DNA from: Rhizomucor pusillus
Taxonomy: Eukaryota; Mucoromycota; Mucoromycetes; Mucorales; Lichtheimiaceae
NCBI GenBank assembly: GCA_900175165.2
Contig: FWWN02000559.1
Span: forward strand, 1-40,099
DNA length: 40,099 nucleotides
Direction of reading: 5' to 3'
The notes under the pieces were generated by a model, which did not search any database, had not been told where the DNA came from, and was given only the letters and a program-made list of their open reading frames with translations. The translations under genes were made by a program, and so were the position numbers. The first letter of the stretch is position 1. Each line of letters begins with the position of its first letter. Below are positions 23,353 through 32,203 of the stretch, one piece after another.

Positions 23353-25951
23353 ATGTCGAACGAATTGAAAACCGATTCGGTTCCTGATATCGATGCTCAA
23401 AGAAACGAGGAGCTCGATCCCGAGTCTGTTCGTAAGCGCTATGAAAGCATGTCGTTCGATGAAGTGACGCAGCACATGGCCGAGAGCTACCGCCAATTAA
23501 CTGAAGTTCTCGGCAAACGAATAAGCACACCGTCGGCAGCGTCGTCGGACAAGACGACCGACACACCGCTTTATGATATTCCGGACGACGATGATTTTGA
23601 CGATGAGCGCATTGTGGAGCGCAACGATTTGGATGATGTCGTCAAGAAACAAAAGATGAGCAAACTCTTGGCTCGGGCTGCATCGAGCGGAGATGTGTGC
23701 AAGGTGAAGCAGTTACTAAGCGACGAGCGACTGCGCGCATACATCGATGTCGACGCAAAGGATGAAGACGGCGCTACGCCGCTGATTTATGCTGCCTGCT
23801 TTGGAAAAGTCGAGATTGCTCAGTCTCTTTTGAAAGCTGGTGCAAAGACAGATATCCAAGATTCTTGTAAGTGCTACGTTATTTTCCAGGGCTAAAAGGA
23901 CTCTTATCTAATGTGTATAAAAAAATTATCTAGCCGGATGGTCCGCTCTGATGTGGGCTACTACAAATAACCACGAAGGATTGGTCAAAGTGCTCCTTGA
24001 GTACGGCGCATCTGCTCAAACGAGATCCTCTCGCGGTCGGACAGTATTCGATTTTGTCAACAACGATAACCACAAGATCGGCGAGATTTTGGCGACCAAT
24101 CCTCGGGACAGTGTATCATCCACGTCCAGCTTTTTCGGTCGCACTACTGTTGGAAGCCAATCCTCGTGCTCTTCTGTAGCTGGTGATTATGACTTCTACT
24201 ACCAGTCTACGGTTGAAGGGTTCGACAATTTTATGGTCGAAGATGCCGAACGACGACAGAAATTGATGGAAACAGCTATGGCTTTGGTAGGCAGCAGCCA
24301 AAACATGGACGACGAAGCTGATGACAACGAAGACGACGATGATTACAAGTACGAAGATATGGAGGAAGACTTTGATGACAATGATCAGCCCAACGAGTTC
24401 CACTGGGATAAATGCATGCCAGATCAGATGTTTGTATTCAGCGCAGACGATCTGGAGCGTATCTTGGATACCGCCATCGTCAACGTCGAACTCCCGGTGC
24501 AATCCCGTCGCGATATTTGTGCTCCTGCAGATATCGTCTTTCTGAGTGCACGTTTTGCCCATTATTTTTCATCCGATGAGCTTTTGCATCAAGTGCTAGA
24601 TGGTGCTTTGCAACGTATCGTCAAAATTACAAAGGTAAGTTTAGGGAGTCTCACCAAGTTTTGCTGAGCGCTGACTAAATTGGTTATCTTTTAGGAGAAT
24701 GCTCGCAGCGTCCACTCACTCAGCTTTTGGCTCACCAACATTGTTCAGCTCCTTTATTATCTTAAAAAGGACTCTGGACTCGTTGTCGCATCCGCTGACT
24801 ATCAACTTCGTCTATCTGAAATGATTTCGGAAGTATACACTATGCTCATTAACGACACTGAAAGACGACTCTACAAGATTATTGGTCCAGCTATGCTCGA
24901 ATATGAACAAATTCCAGGAATGGAAGATGTGGATTTTGCAGACGATTGGCAACGATTTTTCCGTAGGAACAGTCGCCGTTCGATAATTGTTCCTCCAGAC
25001 GGTAACCTTTCCGTGCAAATGCGACGTCATTCCAGCCAGCCAGTGCACACAGGCACATTGGCGCCTCAGTCTGTTGTCAGTGTGCTCTCGTCCACATTCT
25101 ATGTTCTTCAAGCCTATGAAGTTCACCCTGCCATTATTATACAGGCACTTGCACAGTTCTTCCACTTTTTATCCTGTGAGACTTTTAACCGTATTCTCAC
25201 AAACAAGAAGATGCTCTCACGCTCCAAAGCTTTGCAAATCCGTATGAATATGTCTTACGTTGAAGATTGGATTCGCAACAACCGGCTACCCTCAAGTCTG
25301 CTCAGCTATCTCAACCCGACAATCCAGCTGCTCCAACTTCTTCAGTGTCTATCGCAGCTGTCAGATCTCGAAACCTTTGTGCAGACGATTAAAAAGTTCG
25401 ATTCGTTGAACGCCTTGCAAATCAGGCGCTGCGTCGTCAATTATCGCTACGAAGTGAATGAACAGCATCTTTCAGAAGATATCATCTACTACGTGACGCA
25501 GCTTGCAGATGACTTGGTGCGATACAAGCAGGCTCGAAAGCCATCTAAAGTTCGCCGCACTGCTACTACTCTATCGCGTGTCTCGTCCCTTTCAATGAGA
25601 CGATCCATTTCTCGGCCTGAAAGCATGTCCAGCTTTATGGGATCTATCATGTCGTCAAGAAACTCTGCCTCATCCATGTCGCTCCCTTCAACACCTGTAA
25701 CGGAAAATCCCGCGGCCATGCCTAGCAAACTTGCCTCGAAAGAAAATGAGACAGAGCTAGACGACCATGATATCGCTGAAATTCGCGATTCTCGCTTCAT
25801 GTTACCCTTCTCTGTACCGACAACTGCACATATGGTCAGTACCAATGGGTGGGCACCAGATAACTCCAAAGACCGTCTTGTTACTCCCGCAATTCCAGAG
25901 TCTTGGATGGAGAAGCTTGACAAGCCAACTGCTAGCGACGATGATGCTTAA
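23353..25951 (+). CDS. Ankyrin-repeat and DIL (dilute) domain protein
   Basis: Large cytoplasmic protein joining N-terminal ankyrin repeats to a DIL-type domain, the cargo-binding fold of class V myosin tails. Exons: 23353-23866, 23934-24634, 24695-25951 (823 aa, phases consistent). About residues 101-225 hold ankyrin repeats (for example DEDGATPLIYAACFGKVEIA and SALMWATTNNHEGLVKVLLE). A very acidic, Asp/Glu-rich stretch lies near 290-330. From about 380 to 650 the sequence resembles the DIL domain: ARSVHSLSFWLTNIVQLLYY, a later SCETFNRILTNKKML segment and SRSKALQIRMNMSYVEDW. The C-terminal 170 residues are Ser-rich and probably disordered. Fungi are known to carry proteins with this ankyrin-plus-DIL layout, but their role is poorly defined. 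No motor domain is present. A link to vesicle or polarity transport is inference only. Confidence 0.88.
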
Positions 25952-27428
25952 CTTATACATTTTACTCTATACCCTTATCCTCAAATCCTGTTCTTCGATA
26001 CACAACATCCTATCTATCCATCATCCTCCTACAAATCTTCCTTGTTTTCTGAACACTTGCAGTGCTTGTGTATTCTATGCCATTCCTTTATGTAAATTTT
26101 CATGAGTAAAAAGATCTTAAGTCAACCTAGTTTGCTATGAAATGCCAATCGTCTGTTGCATGTGTTAATAATAAATGGAATAAACTTTCGAGTCCCTTTG
26201 TAGCTATCTGATTTTCTCGGTTTATTCTTCTCTTGTACAGTTGAAGATCATATTTAAAACGGTAATGTCGAAGATGTTTACAAACATTGCAAACAAGCTG
26301 TTTCGCTCTCACTTCGCCTCGAAGACGTAGCAACACTTGATTTTCCCCCAAATACCAAACATCTGTGTTTTCAGCTAGAAAACCTACTATCATTTACGAT
26401 AAAATTCTCGCGTGTAGGAGATAAAATAGAGCCAATCTTCTATAGATAAAATATCCCCCCACTACATAGTAGCCAATACCGTGCGTATTTCATTATCTTA
26501 TACGACTGAGCAGTTAGTAACCATACCGATGGACCAAAAGGTCTGTACGCTGTTGTAAGACCCTGCCATTTAACTTCTGAACAATTTTGCTACAGACGTA
26601 TCCTACCTTAGGGATTTTCAGCAATGATGGTGGTGGTTAAAGTACAGATTTCTATCCTCACAATATAGAGCGAAGACTGCATCCATTTTTCTACCGAAGG
26701 AACGGTCCCAGAGCCGCAAAAGCGCATCCTAATGCTAATATATCCTTCTTTCATCTGATAGGATATGCATTCTCGGCTCTCAAGGCTCCATTTTGCATCC
26801 GTTCTATTCCTGCATATCAACTTCTCAAAGAGAAGGATAAAGATATCGATAATCGCCTCCGGAGCCAAGACAAATTGTATTCCTTGCTGCATTAATCAAT
26901 CTGTCACGTGCTCCGCGGGAGTGCTTGAGAGTAAAACAAAGGCAGATGCTTTTGCTTGATATGGTTCCTAGGGGATCCACCAGGCGCCATAATCTAGATT
27001 CCGCATCATTGAAGCAGCCCACGAAAGATAACATGTTGCCAGGTCTATAAAACAAAGAATTCTGCCGTGTTTTCTTCCTCACAAGAGACAATAAGATACT
27101 AAATCAGATCATTTTAAGGTACGACGAGACCGCTTTATGCAGAACGAAGCTCATCCATAGAAATCCCTGTTGCTTATCTATTGACTGACCCCTCGTACGC
27201 TGTTATCGCCGCCACCACATAATGGAAACAGTTCCGAAAATACTGTGATCCAAAAGCCCGCTAATCAATTAGGATGAGTGTTTCCCACTGCTGTTGCCAG
27301 CTGTTGATCTCATGGTTCCACCTAAAAATTTTGCTTTTAAGGTCCTTTCCACGCCATGCTTTCGTTTTGCTTTTCTTTCTTGGAAGCTTTTGTGCCGCAA
27401 AGCAAGAGACTCCTCTCAATCGTGCACG
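25952..27428. other. Intergenic: ankyrin-DIL 3' flank and TAF12 promoter
   Basis: 1.5 kb without a firm gene. The minus-strand open frame at 26127-26393 (88 aa, with a CNVCKHL segment) and the exon-like plus segment ending at about 26894 are unrecognised and unsupported by a consistent splice chain. The region may hold decayed sequence. Confidence 0.3.
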
Positions 27429-28775
27429 ATGGCGGGTAATCGCCCAAAAGCACAGGAAGACTCTAAGCACAAAGGCTCGAAGAAGAGCAGGAATGCAAGA
27501 CAGACCAGAACCTCCAAAGCTTACGCAAAGGCTGCAAAGAAGAAAAAAGAGCAAGAAGAGCAAGGACAGCTTGTAGGAGCAGAAGCGGGCGGATCTGCGG
27601 ATGTTTCCTCTGTCGGACAAGAAGCACTTCCCGACAGTCACCAATGCGACTCGTCCTTCTCGCTCACAATGGCCACCAACAACAATGGGTTGAATTCCGC
27701 ACCGCAGATGCCACAACTGATACAACAATACCAAAAAGCTATTGAGATACTTACGAGGAATATAATGACGATTCGCCAAAATCAAGATCGTTCAGATCTC
27801 TCCCAGGAAGACAAGAATCGGCTACGTATCCAAGAACAAGACCTACAATCGAAACTCACCGTGTATCAGACCTTGTTAAGCAATATCACATCCAAAATAG
27901 CAGCAGCGCAACAGCAAACTATGACGGACTCGAGCAGTATGACATCTGGGCCTAGCTCACCAGCTTTTCAGCAACCTCAAATGCGTAAGTCGTTATATTT
28001 TTCAGCTTCGCTTTTTGTAGTACACTCATGCGCATAATGGACCGAAAGAACATCAGCAAGTAATGCAGCTCGCCGTTGCAGGCACGCCTTCTTCCCCTCA
28101 GTCGCCCTCATTCGTACGCACCTCCGCTCTACTGACATCATCAGCTCTCGCATCCCTCGCCAATAACAACAAACCAGCAACCAGCACACCTACAAAGGGA
28201 ACTTTTCCATCCATGTCCGGGCCGCCGGTTTCTACATCTAATCCAACGGTAGCAAGTCAGACAGCTATTGGGCCATCGCCATCTATCTTCGATATGGACG
28301 GTACATCACGGATCACGACGAAGCGAAAAATACAAGAACTAGTAGCGCAAATCGATCCTGAAGAGCGGCTGGAACCAGAAGTTGAAGAGGTCATTTTCGG
28401 CTTTCTATATTGCAAAAAAAATCCTAACATTGTGAAAAAAATCCTATAGGTCTTACTGGACTTAGCAGATGAATTCATTGATTCTGTGACTAACTTTGCA
28501 TGCCGCCTGGCGAAACATCGCAAGTCTGACATACTGGAAGTCAAGGATCTACAGTTGCATTTAGGTATTATATCGATCATGCTCGTTTAAGTAGTGCATC
28601 TAGCTAATACAGCGTAGAGCGCAACTGGAACGTACGTGTACCCGGATTTGCATCAGATGAGATACGGCCCTTGCGGAAAACGGTCATTCCTGCGAGCCAC
28701 TTAAACAAAGTACATGCTGTAAATGCAGCAAAAGCTCACACTGCCTCCATTGTTAATTCCCAAAAGAAGCCATAA
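27429..28775 (+). CDS. TAF12: TAF12, histone-fold subunit of TFIID and SAGA
   Basis: Transcription factor subunit with an H2B-like histone fold that pairs with TAF4 in TFIID and with Ada1 in SAGA. Exons: 27429-27984, 28049-28389, 28450-28564, 28618-28775 (389 aa). The fold runs from about 275 to 345: [20 protein letters not shown], then a [13 protein letters not shown] helix, then [20 protein letters not shown]. It is followed by the typical [16 protein letters not shown]. The first 185 residues are Lys-rich, then Gln/Ser-rich; the central region is low-complexity. An alternative in-frame start at 27669 (MATNNN) would drop the Lys-rich leader, and either start is possible. The intron at 28390-28449 has a poor donor (GTCATT), discussed in the findings. 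Confidence 0.92.
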
Positions 28776-29207
28776 GCCCATTCTATGACCAAATGCGATG
28801 CTTAATTGAACCATCACCTCCGTTGACTTGAAATTTCCTGTCTGAAATATGGCGCTCTTCTGATAAGCACCATTACTGACCGAATTAAAAGCGAAGACTA
28901 TCATGTGCTGAAAAGAAAATGATTTTGAGATCTAACAGCTACGACAATACAGGCCCACGCTTGTAGTGTCATGTATTGTTAATAATCATTTGGCGCTACC
29001 TCACACAGATTGACTTGGCGTACATATTCAACCAGTTTCGCGGCGCAGATAAATGGTGTAAAGCAGCATAAAATTCAGCTGATCTGTGTAAAATATAATA
29101 TTTTAGGAAGCAAGGAGAGAAAAGGATAATCACGGGACACGCTACCTGTCGATGTAGGCCTGGAAAAAGGACTCAGAGTGGCGGATCCAACCGCGGATAT
29201 TTAGTGA
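28701..29207 (-). pseudogene. Unrecognised spliced coding remnant, probably a decayed gene
   Basis: Three exon-like blocks on the minus strand join with consistent phase: 29146-29207, 29005-29083 and 28701-28907. They use the splice pairs GTAGCG...ACACAG and GTGAGG...TTTCAG. The product (116 codons) contains WIRHSESFFQAYIDR, FYAALHHLSAPRNWLNMYAK and [15 protein letters not shown], which look like natural protein but match no family I can name. Just upstream, another natural-looking stretch (MTNWTSRIIEVAKLV, near 29208-29255) is in a different frame, suggesting a frameshift. The last block runs 75 bases into TAF12 exon 4 on the opposite strand. It could be a diverged real gene rather than a pseudogene. 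Confidence 0.3.
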
Positions 29208-29543
29208 CTAACTTGGCCACTTCGATAATCCTAGATGTCCAGTTGGTCATTTGTGCTAAGCTCATTCCGACGTACACCTAGAAAATCTGGTAAATGCTTA
29301 AGCAATCACATATAAAAGAAGCTCACATTCCTCGACGGGTTTGAGAAAGGGGCAGTAGGGTGGCGGCAGATACACGCAACCTCGGTTCTTCATAACTGTA
29401 CCAGAACTTAAACTCATATTTTTACACTTGCATAAGATATAAATACTAGACCCAAGGCATAGATTAAAACCATCTTACGAACCAGGAATACTCCATGATT
29501 GTTATATGATCCCTTACTGCGTGATATCATAGCACGAATGTCG

Positions 29544-29884
29544 TCTTGCGCTACGAGCTAACCACACAAGAAAAGGACCACGGAGACTTGAGAGATGTAA
29601 GATAATGAATGTCGTATGGCTTTTTGCCAATGACCAATGTCAATACAACCTTATTTTCCAGGCACAGCACTTTGATTTGTCCTCTGTCTAGCAAGCATAA
29701 TTTATACACCCAGGCACCTTTCTTTCCTAATCGGTTATGCTGGCATAACCAAATTGTATTATCTTTATTTTTTACATGTAGAAAAAGATATAAATACTTG
29801 CCTGGGCAAAAGAATAAAATCATTATCTTACATCTCTCAAGTCTTCATGGTCCTTTTCTTGTGTGGTTAGCTCGTAGGGCAAGA
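29544..29884. mobile_element. MITE-like element with 65-bp terminal inverted repeats
   Basis: Left end 29544-29608 and right end 29820-29884 are inverted copies, 65 bp each, with three mismatches. The outer sequence reads TCTTGCGCTACGAGCTAACC. The 211-bp centre is AT-rich and has no transposase-like open frame, so the element is non-autonomous. No clear target-site duplication was seen. It lies 60 bp from the tRNA-Ala gene. A diverged copy of its right sub-terminal part (around the shared AAGATATAAATACT) lies outside it at about 29417-29480, pointing to an older insertion of the same family. Confidence 0.7.
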
Positions 29885-29944
29885 AAAGTTGCTTTACGAC
29901 ACGAAAAAAGCAAAAAGGAACCTTCAAGACGAGGAAGCTCTTTT

Positions 29945-30017
29945 TGGAGAAGCTGGGCGTCGATCCCAGTACCTCTCGCATGCTAAGCGAGCGCTCTACC
30001 ATTTGAGCTACATCCCC
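29945..30017 (-). tRNA. tRNA-Ala (anticodon AGC)
   Basis: A 73-nt cloverleaf on the minus strand, without intron. It begins GGGGATGTAGCTC, has the anticodon loop CTTAGCATG with AGC at 29984-29982, and ends in TTCTCCA. This is the standard eukaryotic tRNA-Ala layout. The acceptor stem has one T-T mismatch and one G-T pair; the usual end in this tRNA is ATCTCCA. The A box (TAGCTCAAATGG) is intact, and the B-box region GATCGACGCC is slightly unusual. Downstream on the minus strand, T-runs near 29902-29918 could terminate Pol III. Confidence 0.93.
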
Positions 30018-30591
30018 ATGCCGTTGAGTGACATCCTCTGTGGTATATTAGATTGTCACGCTGAACCAGTAGAAAAAATTTAAAAAAGTTATTAAAGTAG
30101 TAGTGGATATGTTTCGCTGAACTTAGAAAAATTCTGTAGAAGCTACAAATGTTTTGGACAGTAAAAAACCCTCTTTTACCTCACGTTGTCTGGGACTTAC
30201 CTCGAGACTTGAGACCTAATCAGAACGACGCTGTCAGAACGGTTAGGAAGTCTGCATTTATTTCGTGTAACCTGTATTTGCAAATCTGCATCGAGTGATC
30301 TACCGAGCTATCAGAATCTCTCGATCCTACCTATGTTTCTCCTGCGAATACTATACTTTCCTCTCCATCGACGTACCACACGTATCATCAATGACATACT
30401 GTGTTGCCTCTTTTCTGGCCTAGCTACAAATGGAATTCGATCAATCGATCTCTTTCATTTTAGCCCCTTGGTTGGTATCATTTTGATCCTCAGTTCCCCT
30501 CTCTTTGAATGTATATGCACGCCTCGATTTTTACTCTCGTTTATGCCCTGCACAGATCCAAATTTCCATTTTTAAACTTGGGAGGTCATCC
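30018..30591. other. Intergenic: tRNA 5' flank
   Basis: AT-rich sequence upstream of the tRNA-Ala gene and of the short open frame at 30592. The open frame at 30333-30575 has no recognisable family. No repeat was recognised. Confidence 0.3.
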
Positions 30592-30864
30592 ATGTCCTCA
30601 TATCCATCGATAGACAATCGGGCTACCGTCTCTGTTGCCGATCAACCGATGTTCTTTAAACTATTCCATCCTGCGAAACAGGATACCGCCCTCGAGAGAT
30701 ATACGGACGGCCAGGATATCTACCGCGTCCCAATCTCTGGTTGTCGTCCAGGATTTGTCTCATCATTCAGGAGGCGATTATCTCCCAAGACGTCGGATAG
30801 GCATATAGATCACCGACAGACCAAAAGATATCCGAGATTATAACGACCTTGTCCGTCTTCCTTG
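30592..30864 (+). pseudogene. Gene 5' fragment interrupted by the 30866-31149 palindromic element (hypothetical)
   Basis: An ATG at 30592 opens an 83-aa frame (MSSYPSIDNRATVSVADQPM at its start) that closes at 30843. If a short intron were removed (GTCTCA donor at 30748, CATATAG acceptor at 30799), the frame would continue as ITDRPKDIRDYNDLVRLPW. It would then run straight into the palindromic element at 30866. On the far side of that element the same frame continues as HCPYSLAS. This fits a gene broken by insertion, but the protein is not recognised and the splice donor is weak. Confidence 0.22.
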
Positions 30865-30865
30865 G

Positions 30866-31149
30866 GAGGTGATCCAAGTTTAGTTGGAGTTGGAGCTGGC
30901 GCTCCAAATGGGGAAGGATTCTTTGGGTGGTGGCATTGGGATGGTCGAGCATGGAATACCGAGTGCCTCCATCCAGAATGTGGGGGTTCATCCAAAAAGA
31001 TGGCCCGGTGGATTTTTAAAAACAAACCCAAATGCTTTGGGTATGCATCGGTATCAATTCGCTAGGATCCACCTCCATGCCTCCACCCAAAGAATCCTTC
31101 CCCATTTGGAGCGCCAGCTCCCAACTCCAACTAAACTTGGATCACCTCC
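30866..31149. mobile_element. Palindromic non-autonomous transposable element
   Basis: A 284-bp element whose two ends are inverted copies over about 65-75 bp (30866-30932 and about 31079-31149). The outer sequence reads GAGGTGATCCAAGTTTAGTT. Pairing continues imperfectly inwards (GGGTGGTGGCAT against its partner). The direct flanks are CTTGG on both sides (30861-30865 and 31150-31154), an apparent 5-bp target-site duplication. A 3-bp duplication, TTG, with ends one base longer is also possible. There is no transposase frame inside. The element family is not identified. Confidence 0.65.
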
Positions 31150-31192
31150 TTGGCATTGCCCATACTCACTAGCCTCGACTAGCCTCGATCCA

Positions 31193-32203
31193 AGGAGCAC
31201 ATCTACAAACCTTTGTTCTTATCCGACTAGATGGCTACTGGATTTCCCACCAGCACTACCACACGACTTGACCACCCCTATAAGAACAGAAAACCAAAAT
31301 ATGTTTTTCTTCTGCTATAAATTCAGGGATCACAAATATATCCAAAATTTATACTACTGTCCAAATTTGAGAAGAAAAAACAAATAAGACTAATAAGTTT
31401 GTTAAGAACTGGAAAAGTTCCATCGACAATGCCAATGGTCAGGTAGGCGTGGACAACCTCGACGCATCCGTGCGTGCTCCATACGAGAAAAATTCTGCTC
31501 TTCCGTATTTAAAGCGTGTTTAACAGTCATCTTTGTCCTTTTCGATTTCCATCCGATCCCATTCTCCAGCACTATTTCAGAAAAAAAAAGATCGAGCAAT
31601 GCTTTAGGCTCTGTCACGCCACGTTTGAGATGATGTCTCCTGAAAAGTCACTTCCTTCGTAGAAAACAAACCAGTTTGCCGTCTAGTAACTTTGAAGTCT
31701 ATTCAATATCTTGGAGAAGACCACTTGAAGAATGACTAAGAATTCAAAAGGAAGCTCTCCATCGTTTCTGGAACCTGCGGTAGGTATACTGAAAAGCATC
31801 GTTCCGCAGCTTAACCACGTATCTCAATAATAAAAATACCATAAACTTAGTGCCATATTCATTGATCTTCAGTTACACGTCTGAAAGTCCACGGCTTAAA
31901 GTCCTTCAGAGACTTTTCTAAACAGAAGATGCGTCGAGGATGTCCACGCCTACCTGACCATTGGCATTGTCGATGGAACTTTTCCAGTTCTTAACAAACT
32001 TATTAGTCTTATTTGTTTTTTCTTCTCAAATTTGGACAGTAGTATAAATTTTGGATATATTTGTGATCCCTGAATTTATAGCAGAAGAAAAACATATTTT
32101 GGTTTTCTGTTCTTATAGGGGTGGTCAAGTCGTGTGGTAGTGCTGGTGGGAAATCCAGTAGCCATCTAGTCGGATAAGAACAAAGGTTTGCGGATGTGCT
32201 CCT
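31193..32203. repeat. Long inverted repeat (276-bp arms, 459-bp spacer)
   Basis: The left arm 31193-31468 and right arm 31928-32203 are inverted copies of each other, differing at only three of 276 positions. The arms begin AGGAGCACATC and end GACGCATC. Each arm contains the same short open frame fragment (for example NLCSYPTRWLLDFPPALPHD read outwards-in from each side). The spacer (31469-31927) holds no recognisable domain. No target-site duplication was seen at the outer ends, so this may be a foldback-type element or a recent inverted duplication. The left arm starts 43 bp after the palindromic element at 30866-31149. Confidence 0.8.

Noticed and set aside
26127..26393. 88-aa minus-strand frame with CNVCKHLRHY
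   Set aside because: A single CxxC is not enough for a zinc-binding domain; the frame is bounded by stops and has no companion exon.
26763..26894. Exon-like plus-strand segment after a GATAG acceptor, containing YAFSALKAPFCIRSIPAYQ
   Set aside because: It reads like a C-terminal exon, but no upstream exon with a proper donor and matching phase could be found.
27261..27785. 174-aa minus-strand open frame
   Set aside because: Antisense to TAF12 exon 1; low-complexity Leu/Cys-rich translation.
29417..29550. Minus-strand open stretch (contains SRSKGSYNNHGVFLV) upstream of the decayed gene
   Set aside because: Part of it (29417-29480) is a diverged copy of the neighbouring MITE-like element, so the frame is probably fortuitous.
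30884..31387. 167-aa plus-strand frame
   Set aside because: It crosses the palindromic element and one arm of the long inverted repeat. Half of it is element-derived and the rest is unrecognised, so it is not called as a gene.
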